The notes under the pieces were generated by a model, which worked only from the letters and a program-made list of their open reading frames with translations, did no database searches and was not told the DNA's origin. From contig OY804579.1 of NCBI GenBank assembly GCA_963680875.1, positions 33,279,804 to 33,343,803 on the forward strand: a stretch of DNA of 64,000 nt. Reading direction: 5' to 3'. Shown here in pieces: positions 40,156-53,342 of this stretch (position 1 is its first letter; every line of letters begins with the position of its first letter). The DNA comes from Bathymodiolus brooksi. Its lineage: Eukaryota; Mollusca; Bivalvia; Mytilida; Modiolidae. Both the position numbers and the translations under genes were made by a program.

Positions 40156-41914
40156 GATAGTAATGGTGAGAGATGACTGTTTGTTTGTTGATGGTAATGG
40201 TGAGAGATGATTGTTTGTTTGTTGATGGTGAGAGATGATTGTTTGTTTGTTGATGATAATGGTGAGAGATGATTGTTTGTTTGTTGGTGGTAATGGTGAG
40301 AGATGATTGTTTGTTTGTTGATGTTAATGGTGAGAGATGATTGTTTGTTTGTTGATGGTAATGGTGAGAGATGATTGTTTGTTTGTTGATGGTAATGGTG
40401 AGAGATGATTGTTTGTTTGTTGATGGTAATGGTGAGAGATGTTTGTTTGTTGATGGTAATGGTGGGAGATGATTGTTTGTTTGTTGATGGTAATGGTGAG
40501 AGATGATTGTTTGTTTGTTGATGGTAGTGGTGAGAGAAGATTGTTTGTTTGTTGATGGTGAGAGATGATTATTTGTTTGTTGATGATAATGGTGAGAGAT
40601 GACTGTTTGTTTGTTGATGGTAATGGTGAGAGATGATTGTTTGTTTGATGATGGTAATGGTGAGAGATGATTGTTTGTTTGTTGATGTTAATGGTGAGAG
40701 ATGATTGTTTGTTTGTTGGTGGTAATGGTGAGAGATGATTGTTTGTTTGTTGATGGTAATGGTGAGAGATGATTGTTTGTTTGTTGATGGTAATGGTGAT
40801 AGATGATTGTTTGTTTGTTGATGGTAATGGTGAGAGATGATTGATTGTTTGTTTGTTGATGGTAGTGGTGAGAGATGATTGATTGTTGATTAATGGTGAG
40901 AGGTGATTGTTTGTTTGTTGATGTTAATGGTGAGAGATGAGTGTTTGTTTGTTGATGATAATGGTGAGAGATGATTGTTTGCTTGTTGATGGTAATGGTG
41001 AGATTTGATTCTTTGTTTGTTGATGGTAATGGTGAGAGATTATTGTTTGTTTATTGATGGTAATGGTGAGAGATGATTGTTTGTTTGTTGATGGTAATGG
41101 TGACAGATGATTATTTGTTTGTTGATGGTAATGGTGAGAGATGATTGTTTGTTTGTTGATGGTAATGGTGAGAAATGACTGTTTGTTTGTTGATGGTAAT
41201 GGTGAGAGTTGATTGTTTGTTTGTTGATGTTAATGGTGAGAGATGATTGTTTATTTGTTGATGGTAATGGTGAAAGATGATTGTTTGTTTGTTTATGGTA
41301 ATGGTGAGAGATGATTGTTTGTTTTTTGATGTTAATGGTGAGAGACGATTGTTTGTTTGTTGATGCTAATGGTGAGAGATGATTGTTTGTTGATGTAATG
41401 GTGAGAGATGATTGTTTGTTTGTTGATGATAATGGTGAGAGATGATTGTTTGTTTGTTGATGGTAATGGTGAGAGATGATTGTTTGTTTGTTGATGGTAA
41501 TGGTGAGAGATGTTTCTTTGTTGATGGTAATGGTGGGAGATGATTGTTTGTTTGTTGATGGTAATGGTGAGAGATGATTGTTTGTTTGTTGATGGTAGTG
41601 GTGAGAGATGATTGTTTGTTTGTTGATGGTGAGAGATGATTGTTTGTTTGTTGATGATAATGGTGAGAGATGACTGTTTGTTTGTTGATGGTAATGGTGA
41701 GAGATGATTGTTTGTTTGATGATGGTAATGGTGAGAGATGATTGTTTGTTTGTTGATGGTAATGGTGAGAGATGATTGTTTGTTTGTTGGTGGTAATGGT
41801 GAGAGATGATTGTTTGTTTGTTGATGGTAATGGTGAGAGATGATTGTTTGTTTGTTGATGGTAATGGTGAGAGATGATTGTTTGTTTGTTGATGGTAATG
41901 GTGAGAGATGATTG
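40156..41914. repeat. Terminal part of array 1 up to the gap
   Basis: From the marker at 40156 to about 40970 the order resembles 9414-10230. From about 40970 it resembles the mosaic block at 6890-7430, sharing GATTTGATTCTTTG (6921 and 41002), GTTTATGGTAATGG (7209 and 41291) and GATGTTTCTTTG. It ends in ordinary monomers at the 200-N gap. A single-base deletion (GATGTAATGG) lies near 41392. Confidence 0.78.
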
Positions 41915-42114
41915 NNNNNNNNNNNNNNNNNNNNNNNNNNNNNNNNNNNNNNNNNNNNNNNNNNNNNNNNNNNNNNNNNNNNNNNNNNNNNNNNNNNNNN
42001 NNNNNNNNNNNNNNNNNNNNNNNNNNNNNNNNNNNNNNNNNNNNNNNNNNNNNNNNNNNNNNNNNNNNNNNNNNNNNNNNNNNNNNNNNNNNNNNNNNNN
42101 NNNNNNNNNNNNNN
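41915..42114. other. Assembly gap (200 N)
   Basis: Exactly 200 undetermined bases. The left flank ends in ...GATGATTG and the right flank begins TTTGTTGATGC, so both edges lie in the same satellite. Joining the flanks in phase needs 4 bases plus a whole number of 34-bp monomers (174 or 208, for example). A length of 200 does not fit unless variant-length monomers are present. The round number suggests a placeholder, so the true length, and possibly the order of the flanks, is unknown. The HOR family changes across or near this gap. Confidence 0.97.
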
Positions 42115-42159
42115 TTTGTTGATGCTAATGGTGAGAGATGATTGTTTGTTTATTGATGT

Positions 42160-45100
42160 TAATGGTGAGAGATGATTGTTTGTTTGTTGATGGTAATGGT
42201 GACAGATGATTATTTGTTTGTTGATGGTAATGGTGAGAGATGACTGTTTGTTTGTTGATAGTATTGGTAAGAGATGATTGTTTGTTTGTTGATGTTAATG
42301 GTGAGAGATGATTGTTTGTTTGTTGATGGTAGTGTTGAAAGATGATTTTTGTTTGTTGATGGTAATGGTGAGAGATGATTGTTTGTTTGTTGATGGTAAT
42401 GGTGAGAGATGAGTGTTTGTTTGTTGATGGTGATGGTGAGATGATTGTTTGTTAATGATGTTAATGGCGAGAGATGATTGTTTGTTTCTTGGTGGTAATG
42501 GTGAGAGATGATTGTTTGTTTGTTGATGGTAATGGTGAGAGATGATTGTTTGTTTGTTGGTGGTAATGGTGAGAGATGATTGTATGTTTGTTGATGGTGA
42601 TGGTGAGAGGATTGTTTGTTAATGATGTTAATGGTGAGTGATGATTGTTTGTTTGTTGATGGTAATGGCGAGAGATGATTGTTTGTTTGTTGGTGGTAAT
42701 GGTGAGAGATGATTGTTTGTTTATTGATGTTAATGGTGAGAGATGGTTGTTTGTTTGTTGATGTTAATGGTGAGATATGATTGTTTGTTTGTTGATGGTA
42801 ATGGTGAGAGATTACTGTTTGTTTTTTGATGGTAATGGTGAGAGATGATTGTTTGTTTGTTGATGGTAATGGTGAGAGATGATTGTTTGTTTGTTGATGT
42901 TAATGGTGAGATATGATTGTTTGTTTGTTGATGGTAATGGTGAGATATTACTGTTTGTTTTTTGATGGTAATGGTGAGAGATGATTGTTTGTTTGTTGAT
43001 GATAATGGTGAGAGATGACTGTTTGTTTGTTGATGGTAATGGTGAGATTGATTGATTGGTAATGGTGAGAGATGATTGTTTGTTTGTTGATGCTAATGGT
43101 GAGAGATGATTTTTTGTTTGTTGATGGTAATGGTGAGAGATGATTGTTTGCTTGTTGATGGTAATGGTGAGATATGACTGATTGTTTGTTGATGGTAATG
43201 GTGAGAGATGACTGTTTGTTTGTTGATGGTAATGGTGAGAGATGATTGTTTGTTTGTTGATGGTAATGGTGAGAGATGATTGTTTGTTTGTTGATGGTAA
43301 TGGTTAGAGATGATGGTTTGTTTGTTGATGGTGACAGATGATTGCTTGCTTGTTGATGATAATGGTGAGAGATGATTGTTTGTTTGTTGATGGTAATGGT
43401 GAGAGATGATTGTTTGTTTGTTGATGGTAATGGTGAGAGATGATTGCTTGTTTGTTGATGGTAATGGTAAGAGATGATTTTTTGTTTGTTGATGGTAATG
43501 GTGAGAGATGATTTTCTGTTTTTTAAGGGTAATGGTGAGAGATAATTGTTTGTTTGTTAATGGTAATGGTGAGAGATGATTGTGTGTTTGTTGATGTTAA
43601 TGGTGAGAGATGATTGTTTGTTTGTTGATGTTAATGATGAGAGATGATTGTTTGTTTGTTGATGGTAATGGTGAGAGATGATTGTTTGTTTGTTGATGTT
43701 AATGGTGAGAGATAATTGTGTGTTTGTTGATGTTAATGGTGAGAGATGATTGGTTGTTTGTTGATGGTAAAGGTGAGAGATGATTGTTTGTTGATGTTAA
43801 TGGTGAGAGATGATTGTTTGTTTTTTTATGGCAATGGTGAGAGATGATTGTTTGTTTGTTGATGGTAATGGTGAGAGATGATTGTTTGTTTGTTGATGGT
43901 AATGGTGAGAGATGATTGTTTATTTGTTGATGGTAATGGTGAGAGATGATTGTTTGTTTGTTGATGGTAATGGTGAGAGATGATTGTTTGTTTATTGATG
44001 GTAATGGTGAGAGATGATTGTTTGTTTGTTGATGATAATGGTGAGAGATGATTGTTTGTTTGTTGATGGTGATGGTGAGAGGATTCTTTGTTTGTTGATG
44101 TTAATTGTGAGAGAGGATTGTTTGTTTGTTGGTGGTAATGGTGAGAGAAGATTGTTTGTTTGTTGATGGTGAGAGATGAGTGTTTGTTTGTTGATGTTAA
44201 TGGTGAGAGATGATTGTTTGTTTGTTGATGGTAATGGTGAGAGATGATTGTTTGTTTGTTGATGGTAATGGTGAGAGATGATAGTTTGTTTGTTGATGTT
44301 AATGGTGAGAGATGATTGTTTGTTTGTTGATGGTAATGGTGAGAGATGATTGTTTGTTTGTTGATGGTAATGGTGAGAGATGATTGCTTGTTAGTTGATG
44401 GTAATGGTGAGAGATGATATTTTGTTTGTTGATGGTAATGGTGAGAGATGATTGTTTGTTTGTTGATGTTAATGGTGAGAGATGATTGTTTGTTTGTTGA
44501 TGATAATGGTGAGAGATGATTGTTTGTTTGTTGCTGTTGATGGTGAGAGGATTGTTTGTTAATGATGTTAATGGCGAGAGATGATTGTTTGTTTGTTGGT
44601 GGTAATGGTGAGAGATGATTGTTTGATTGTTGATGATACTGGTGAGAGAGGATTGTTTGTTTGTTGATGGTAATGGTGAGAGATGACTGTTTGTTTGTTG
44701 ATGGTAATGGTGAGAGTTGGTTGTTTGTTTGTTGATGTTAATGGTGAGAGATGAATGTTTATTTGTTGATGGTAATGGTGAGAGATGATTGTTTGTTTGT
44801 TGATGGTAATGGTGAGAGATGATTGTTTGTTTGTTGATGTTAACGGTGAGAGACGATTGTTTGTTTGTTGATGCTAATGGTGAGAGATGATTGTTTGTTG
44901 ATGGTAATGGTGAGAGATGATTGTTTGTTTGTTGACGTTAATGGTGAGAGATGATTGTTTGTTTGTTGATGGTAATGGTGAGAGATGATTGTTTGTTTGT
45001 TGATGGTAATGGTGAGAGATGATTGTTTGTTTGTTGACGTTAATGGTGAGAGATGATTGTTTGTTTGTTGATGATAATGGTGAGAGATGACTGTTTGTTG

Positions 45101-46495
45101 ATGGTAATGGTGGGAGATGATTGTTTGTTTGTTGATGGTAATGGTGAGAGATGATTGTTTGTTTGTTGATGGTAGTGGTGAGAGATGATTGTTTGTTTGT
45201 TGATGGTGAGAGATGATTGTTTGTTTGTTGATGGTAATGGTGAGAGATGTTTGTTTGTTGATGGTAATGGTGGGAGATGATTGTTTGTTTGTTGATGGTA
45301 ATGGTGAGAGATGATTGTTTGTTTGTTGATGGTAGTGGTGAGAGATGATTGTTTGTTTGTTGATGGTGAGAGGATTGTTTGTTAATGATGTTAATGGCGA
45401 GAGATGATTGTTTGTTTGTTGGTGGTAATGGTGAGAGATGATTGTTTGATTGTTGATGATACTGGTGAGAGAGGATTGTTTGTTTGTTGATGGTAATGGT
45501 GAGAGATGACTGTTTGTTTGTTGATGTTAATGGTGAGAGATGATTGTTTGTTTGTTGATGTTAAGGGTGAGAGATGATTGTTTATTTGTTGATGGTAATG
45601 GTGAGAGATGATTGTTTGTTTCTTGATGGTAATGGTGAGAGATGATTGTTTGTTTGTTGATGTTAATGGTGAGAGACGATTGTTTGTTTGTTGATGCTAA
45701 TGGTGAGAGATGATTGTTTGTTGATGGTAATGGTGAGAGATGATTGTTTGTTTGTTGACGTTAATGGTGAGAGATGATTGTTTGTTTGTTGATGGTAATG
45801 GTGAGAGATGATTGTTTGTTTGTTGATGGTAATGGTGAGAGATGATTGTTTGTTTGTTGATGGTAATGTTGAGATATGATTGTTTGTTTGTTTGTTGATG
45901 GTAGTGGTGAGAGATGATTGTTTGTTGATTAATGGTGAGAGATGATTGTTTGTTTGTTAATGTTAATGGTGAGAGATGATTGTTTGCTTGTTAATGGTAA
46001 TGGTGAGATTTGATTGTTTGTTTGTTGATGGTAATGGTGAGAGATTATTGTTTGTTTATTGATGTTAATGGTGAGAGATGATTGTTTGTTTGTTGATGGT
46101 AATGGTGACAGATGATTATTTGTTTGTTGATGGTAATGGTGAGAGATGATTGTTTGTTTGTTGATGGTGATGATGAGAGATGACTGTTTGTTTGTTGATG
46201 TTAATGGTGAGAGATGATTGTTTATTTTTGATGGTAATGGTGAAAGATGATTGTTTGTTTGTTGATGGTAATGGTGAGAGATGAGTGTTTGTTTGTTGCT
46301 GTTGATGGTGAGAGGATTGTTTGTTAATGATGTTAATGGCGAGAGATGATTGTTTGTTTGTTGGTGGTAATGGTGAGAGATGATTGTTTGATTGTTGATG
46401 ATACTGGTGAGAGAGGATTGTTTGTTTGTTGATGGTAATGGTGAGAGATGACTGTTTGTTTGTTGATGGTAATGGTGAGAGTTGGTTGTTTGTTT
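42160..46495. repeat. 17,505-bp HOR, first copy of the overlapping part
   Basis: This block recurs at 59665-64000 with a constant 17,505-bp offset. Anchors are ATTTTCTG (43511 and 61016), GAGATTGATTGATTGG (43044 and 60549), GATACT (44635/62140, 45458/62963, 46400/63905) and ATGGCGAGAG (46336 and 63841). The unbroken offset over 4.3 kb means no net indel between the copies. The 3' limit is set by the window end, not by loss of similarity. Confidence 0.86.
42590..45071. repeat. Array 2 block duplicated at offset 4884, first copy
   Basis: It matches 47474-49955. Anchors are GAGATTGATTGATTGG (43044 and 47928) and ATTTTCTG (43511 and 48395). It starts after the GTATGTTTG variant near 42572, which the second copy lacks. 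A rare GTGTGTTTG variant near 43582 is GTTTGTTTG in the second copy but is retained near 61086. It ends where a GATGATAATGG monomer is replaced by GATGGTAATGG. Confidence 0.8.
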
Positions 46496-47473
46496 GTTGA
46501 TGTTAATGGTGAGAGATGAATGTTTATTTGTTGATGGTAATGGTGAGAGATGATTGTTTGTTTGTTGATGGTAATGGTGAGAGATGATTGTTTGTTTGTT
46601 GATGTTAATGGTGAGAGACGATTGTTTGTTTGTTGATGCTAATGGTGAGAGATGATTGTTTGTTGATGGTAATGGTGAGAGATGATTGTTTGTTTGTTGA
46701 CGTTAATGGTGAGAGATGATTGTTTGTTTGTTGATGGTAATGGTGAGAGATGATTGTTTGTTTGTTGATGGTAATGGTGAGAGATGATTGTTTGTTGATG
46801 GTAATGGTGAGAGATGATTGTTTGTTTGTTGATGGTAATGGTGAGAGATGATTGTTTGTTTGTTGATGGTAATGGTGAGAGATGTTTGTTTGTTGATGGT
46901 AATGGTGGGAGATGATTGTTTGTTTGTTGATGGTAATGGTGAGAGATGATTGTTTGTTTGTTGATGGTAGTGGTGAGAGATGATTGTTTGTTTGTTGATG
47001 GTGAGAGATGATTGTTTGTTTGTTGATGATAATGGTGAGAGATGACTGTTTGTTGATGGTAATGGTGGGAGATGATTGTTTGTTTGTTGATGGTAATGGT
47101 GAGAGATGATTGTTTGTTTGTTGATGGTAGTGGTGAGAGATGATTGTTTGTTTGTTGATGGTGAGAGATGATTGTTTGTTTGTTGATGGTAATGGTGAGA
47201 GATGTTTGTTTGTTGATGGTAATGGTGGGAGATGATTTTTAGTTTGTTGATGGTAATGGTGAGAGATGATTGTTTGTTTGTTGATGGTAGTGGTGAGAGA
47301 TGATTTTTTTTTGTTGATGGTGAGAGGATTGTTTGTTAATGATGTTAATGGCGAGAGATGATTGTTTGTTTGTTGGTGGTAATGGTCAGAGATGATTGTT
47401 TGTTTGTTGATGGTAATGGTGAGAGATGATTGTTTGTTTGTTGATGGTAATGGTGAGAGATGATTGTTTGTTA

Positions 47474-49955
47474 GTTGATGGTGATGGTGAGAGGATTGTT
47501 TGTTAATGATGTTAATGGTGAGTGATGATTGTTTGTTTGTTGATGGTAATGGCGAGAGATGATTGTTTGTTTGTTGGTGGTAATGGTGAGAGATGATTGT
47601 TTGTTTATTGATGTTAATGGTGAGAGATGGTTGTTTGTTTGTTGATGTTAATGGTGAGATATGATTGTTTGTTTGTTGATGGTAATGGTGAGAGATTACT
47701 GTTTGTTTTTTGATGGTAATGGTGAGAGATGATTGTTTGTTTGTTGATGGTAATGGTGAGAGATGATTGTTTGTTTGTTGATGTTAATGGTGAGATATGA
47801 TTGTTTGTTTGTTGATGGTAATGGTGAGATATTACTGTTTGTTTTTTGATGGTAATGGTGAGAGATGATTGTTTGTTTGTTGATGATAATGGTGAGAGAT
47901 GACTGTTTGTTTGTTGATGGTAATGGTGAGATTGATTGATTGGTAATGGTGAGAGATGATTGTTTGTTTGTTGATGCTAATGGTGAGAGATGATTTTTTG
48001 TTTGTTGATGGTAATGGTGAGAGATGATTGTTTGCTTGTTGATGGTAATGGTGAGATATGACTGATTGTTTGTTGATGGTAATGGTGAGAGATGACTGTT
48101 TGTTTGTTGATGGTAATGGTGAGAGATGATTGTTTGTTTGTTGATGGTAATGGTGAGAGATGATTGTTTGTTTGTTGATGGTAATGGTTAGAGATGATGG
48201 TTTGTTTGTTGATGGTGACAGATGATTGCTTGCTTGTTGATGATAATGGTGAGAGATGATTGTTTGTTTGTTGATGGTAATGGTGAGAGATGATTGTTTG
48301 TTTGTTGATGGTAATGGTGAGAGATGATTGCTTGTTTGTTGATGGTAATGGTAAGAGATGATTTTTTGTTTGTTGATGGTAATGGTGAGAGATGATTTTC
48401 TGTTTTTTAAGGGTAATGGTGAGAGATAATTGTTTGTTTGTTAATGGTAATGGTGAGAGATGATTGTTTGTTTGTTGATGTTAATGGTGAGAGATGATTG
48501 TTTGTTTGTTGATGTTAATGATGAGAGATGATTGTTTGTTTGTTGATGGTAATGGTGAGAGATGATTGTTTGTTTGTTGATGTTAATGGTGAGAGATAAT
48601 TGTGTGTTTGTTGATGTTAATGGTGAGAGATGATTGGTTGTTTGTTGATGGTAAAGGTGAGAGATGATTGTTTGTTGATGTTAATGGTGAGAGATGATTG
48701 TTTGTTTTTTTATGGCAATGGTGAGAGATGATTGTTTGTTTGTTGATGGTAATGGTGAGAGATGATTGTTTGTTTGTTGATGGTAATGGTGAGAGATGAT
48801 TGTTTATTTGTTGATGGTAATGGTGAGAGATGATTGTTTGTTTGTTGATGGTAATGGTGAGAGATGATTGTTTGTTTATTGATGGTAATGGTGAGAGATG
48901 ATTGTTTGTTTGTTGATGATAATGGTGAGAGATGATTGTTTGTTTGTTGATGGTGATGGTGAGAGGATTCTTTGTTTGTTGATGTTAATTGTGAGAGATG
49001 ATTGTTTGTTTGTTGGTGGTAATGGTGAGAGAAGATTGTTTGTTTGTTGATGGTGAGAGATGAGTGTTTGTTTGTTGATGTTAATGGTGAGAGATGATTG
49101 TTTGTTTGTTGATGGTAATGGTGAGAGATGATTGTTTGTTTGTTGATGGTAATGGTGAGAGATGATAGTTTGTTTGTTGATGTTAATGGTGAGAGATGAT
49201 TGTTTGTTTGTTGATGGTAATGGTGAGAGATGATTGTTTGTTTGTTGATGGTAATGGTGAGAGATGATTGCTTGTTAGTTGATGGTAATGGTGAGAGATG
49301 ATATTTTGTTTGTTGATGGTAATGGTGAGAGATGATTGTTTGTTTGTTGATGTTAATGGTGAGAGATGATTGTTTGTTTGTTGATGATAATGGTGAGAGA
49401 TGATTGTTTGTTTGTTGCTGTTGATGGTGAGAGGATTGTTTGTTAATGATGTTAATGGCGAGAGATGATTGTTTGTTTGTTGGTGGTAATGGTGAGAGAT
49501 GATTGTTTGATTGTTGATGATACTGGTGAGAGAGGATTGTTTGTTTGTTGATGGTAATGGTGAGAGATGACTGTTTGTTTGTTGATGGTAATGGTGAGAG
49601 TTGGTTGTTTGTTTGTTGATGTTAATGGTGAGAGATGAATGTTTATTTGTTGATGGTAATGGTGAGAGATGATTGTTTGTTTGTTGATGGTAATGGTGAG
49701 AGATGATTGTTTGTTTGTTGATGTTAATGGTGAGAGACGATTGTTTGTTTGTTGATGCTAATGGTGAGAGATGATTGTTTGTTGATGGTAATGGTGAGAG
49801 ATGATTGTTTGTTTGTTGACGTTAATGGTGAGAGATGATTGTTTGTTTGTTGATGGTAATGGTGAGAGATGATTGTTTGTTTGTTGATGGTAATGGTGAG
49901 AGATGATTGTTTGTTTGTTGACGTTAATGGTGAGAGATGATTGTTTGTTTGTTGA
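47474..49955. repeat. Array 2 block duplicated at offset 4884, second copy
   Basis: This is the counterpart of 42590-45071 with a constant offset. It begins after a TTAGTTGATGGTGATGG monomer near 47470. The preceding sequence contains the longest T-run noticed in the window, nine T at 47304-47312, where GTTTGTTT has been altered. Confidence 0.8.
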
Positions 49956-52189
49956 TGGTAATGGTGAGAGATGACTGTTTCTTTGTTGACGTTAATGGTG
50001 AGAGATGATTGTTAATTTGTTGATGGTAATGGTGAGAGATGACTGTTTGTTTTTTGATGGTAATGGTGAGAGATGATTGTTTGTTTGTTGATGATAATGG
50101 TGAGAGATGATTGTTTGTTTGTTGATGATAATGGTGAGAGCTGATTGTTTGTTTGTTGATGCTAATGGTGAGAGATGATTGTTTGTTGATGGTAATGGTG
50201 AGAGATGATTGTTTGTTTATTGATGGTAATGGTGAGAGATGATTGTTTGTTTGTTGATGGTAATGGTGAGAGATGACTGTTTGTTTGTTGATAGTATTGG
50301 TAAGAGATGATTGTTTGTTTGTTGATGGTGATGGTGAGAGGATTGTTTGTTAATGATGTTAATGGCGAGAGATGATTGTTTGTTTCTTGATGGTAATGGT
50401 GAGAGATGATTGTTTGTTTGTTGATGGTAGTGGTGAAAGATGATTTTTGTTTGTTGAAGTTAATGGTGAGAGATGATTGTTTGTTTGTTGATGGTAATGG
50501 TGAGAGATGATTGTTTGTTTGTTGATGATAATGGTGAGAGATTATTGTTTGTTTGTTGATGGTAATGGTGAAATTGATTGATTGGTAATGGTGAGAGATG
50601 ATTGTTTGTTTGTTGATGCTAATGGTGAGAGATGATATTTTGTTTGTTGATGGTAATAGTGAGAGATGATTGTTTGCTTGTTGATGGTAATGGTGAGATA
50701 TGACTGTTTGTTTGTTGATGGTAATGGTGAGAGATGACTGTTTGTTTGTTGATGGTAATGGTGAGAGATGATTGTTTGTTTGTTGATGGTAATGGTGAGA
50801 GATGATTGTTTGTTTGTTGATGTTAATGGTGAGAGACGATTGTTTGTTTGTTGATGCTAATGGTGAGGGATGATTGTTTGTTGATGGTAATGGTGAGAGA
50901 TGATTGTTTGTTTGTTGACGTTAATGGTGAGAGATGATTGTTTGTTTGTTGATGGTAATGGTGAGAGATGATTGTTTGTTTGTTGATGGTAATGGTGAGA
51001 GATAATTGTTTGTTTGTTGACGTTAATGGTGAGAGATGATTGTTTGTTTGTTGATGGTAATGGTGAGAGATGACTGTTTCTTTGTTGACGTTAATGGTGA
51101 GAGATGATTGTTAATTTGTTGATGGTAATGGTGAGAGATGACTGTTTGTTTTTTGATGGTAATGGTGAGAGATGATTGTTTGTTTGTTGATGGTAATGGT
51201 GTGAGTTGGTTGTTTGTTTGTTGATGTTAATGGTGAGAGATGATTGTTTGTTTGTTGATGGTAATGGTGAAAGATGATTGTTTGTTTGTTGATGGTAATG
51301 GTGAGAGATGATTGTTTGTTTGTTGATGGTAATGGTGAGAGATGATTGTTTGTTTGTTGATGGTGATGGTGAGAGGATTGTTTGTTAATGATGTTAATGG
51401 CGAGAGATGATTGTTTGTTACTTGGTGGTAATGGTGAGAGATGATTGTTTGTTCGTTGATGTTAATGGTGAGAGATGATTGTTTGTTTGTTGATGGTAAT
51501 GGTGAGAGATGATTGTTTGTTTGTTGATGGTAATGGTGAGAGATGATTGTTTGTTTGTTGATGTTAATGGTGAGAGATGATTGTTTGTTTGTTGATGGTA
51601 ATGGCGAGAGATGATTGTTTGTTTGTTGGTGGTAATGGTGAGAGATGATTGTTTGTTTATTGATGTTAATGGTGAGAGATGATTGTTTGTTTGTTGATGT
51701 TAATGGTGAGAGATGATTGTTTGTTGATGTTAATGTTGAGAGATGTTTGTTTGGTTGTTGCTGTTAATGGTGAGATATGATTGTTTGTTTGTTGATGTTA
51801 ATGGTGAGAGATGATTGTTTGTTTGTTGATGGTAATGGTGAGAGATTACGGTTTGTTTTTTGATGGTAATGGTGAGAGATGATTGTTTGTTTGTTGATGA
51901 TAATGGTGAGAAATGACTGTTTGTTTGTTGATGGTAATGGTGAGATTGATTGATTGGTAATGGTGAGAGATGATTGTTTGTTTGTTGATGCTAATGGTGA
52001 GAGATGATTTTTTGTTTGTTGATGGTAATGGTGAGAGATGATTGTTTGTTTGTTGATGGTAATGGTGAGAGATGACTGTTTGTTTGTTGATGGTAATGGT
52101 GAGAGATGACTGTTTGTTTGTTGATGGTAATGGTGAGAGATGATTGTTTGTTTGTTGATGGTGAGAGATGATTGTTTGTTTGTTGATAA

Positions 52190-53342
52190 TAATGGTGAGA
52201 GATGATTGTTTGTTTGTTGATGGTAATGGTGAGAGATGATTGTTTGTTTGTTGATGGTAATGGTGAGAGATGATTGTTTGTTTGTTGATGGTAATGGTGA
52301 GAGATGTTTGTTTGTTGATGGTAATGGTGGGAGATGATTGTTTGTTTGTTGATGGTAATGGTGAGAGATGATTGTTTATTTGTTGATGGTAGTGGTGAGA
52401 GATGATTGTTTGTTTGTTGATGGTGAGAGATGATTGTTTGTTTGTTGATGATAATGGTGAGAGATGACTGTTTGTTGATGGTAATGGTGGGAGATGATTG
52501 TTTGTTTGTTGATGGTAATGGTGAGAGATGATTGTTTGTTTGTTGATGGTAGTGGTGAGAGATGATTGTTTGTTTGTTGATGGTGAGAGATGATTGTTTG
52601 TTTGTTGATGGTAATGGTGAGAGATGTTTGTTTGTTGATGGTAATGGTGGGAGATGATTGTTTGTTTGTTGATGGTAATGGTGAGAGATGATTGTTTGTT
52701 TGTTGATGGTAGTGGTGAGAGATGATTGTTTGTTTGTTGATGGTGAGAGGATTGTTTGTTAATGATGTTAATGGCGAGAGATGATTGTTTGTTTGTTGGT
52801 GGTAATGGTGAGAGATGATTGTTTGATTGTTGATGATACTGGTGAGAGAGGATTGTTTGTTTGTTGATGGTAATGGTGAGAGATGACTGTTTGTTTGTTG
52901 ATGGTAATGGTGAGAGTTGGTTGTTTGTTTGTTGATGTTAATGGTGAGAGATGATTGTTTATTTGTTGATGGTAATGGTGAGAGATGATTGTTTGTTTCT
53001 TGATGGTAATGGTGTGAGATGATTGTTTGTTTGTTGATGTTAATGGTGAGAGACGATTGTTTGTTTGTTGATGCTAATGGTGAGAGATGATTGTTTGTTG
53101 ATGGTAATGGTGAGAGATGATTGTTTGTTTGTTGACGTTAATGGTGAGAGATGATTGTTTGTTTGTTGATGTTAATGGTGAGAGATGATTGTTTATTTGT
53201 TGATGGTAATGGTGAGAGATGATTTATTGTTTGTTGATGGTAATGGTGAGAGATGATTGTTTGTTTGTTGATGGTAATGGTGAGAGATGACTGTTTGTTT
53301 GTTGATGGTAATGGTGAGAGATGACTGTTTGTTTGTTGATGG
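52190..53342. repeat. 1153-bp tandem duplication, first half
   Basis: The half-unit from 52190 repeats at 53343 with offset 1153 (ATTGTTTATT at 52371 and 53524; GATACT at 52835 and 53988). It contains paired GATGTTTGTTTG / GGTGGGAG monomers and two 28-bp monomers. After the GATACT monomer the second half lacks one monomer. Confidence 0.78.

Larger units (their letters stand above)
1..41914. repeat. Array 1: 34-bp satellite array with higher-order structure
   Basis: Uninterrupted head-to-tail copies of a 34-bp monomer (clean example at 199-232). Its three parts are GTTTGTTTGTTG, ATGGTAATGG and TGAGAGATGATT. Every monomer has the same orientation and I see no insertion of other DNA. The consensus has no C on this strand. 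Recurrent variants include GACTG for GATTG, GCTTG for GTTTG, GACAGATG for GAGAGATG, GATGTTAATGG, GATGCTAATGG, GTTTATTTG and GGCGAG. Length variants include a 28-bp form lacking six bases of the GTAATG segment, 30-bp forms lacking one tetranucleotide, and 38-bp forms with an extra GATT. The order of variants repeats over kilobases, so this is HOR satellite rather than a simple random array. Array 1 carries TTAATGATGG before GTAATGGCGAG, where array 2 has TTAATGATGTT. No coding, RNA or transposon sequence is visible. Its chromosomal role is unknown. Confidence 0.98.

Noticed and set aside
41874..42175. Three overlapping + strand open frames spanning the gap
   Set aside because: They are open only because the 200 N are read as unknown residues. 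The flanking + strand satellite is full of TGA stops.
47304..47312. Nine-T run as a terminator or poly(A) retroposon tail
   Set aside because: It replaces the GTTTGTTT part of an ordinary monomer, with normal satellite on both sides and no target-site duplication or inserted body.
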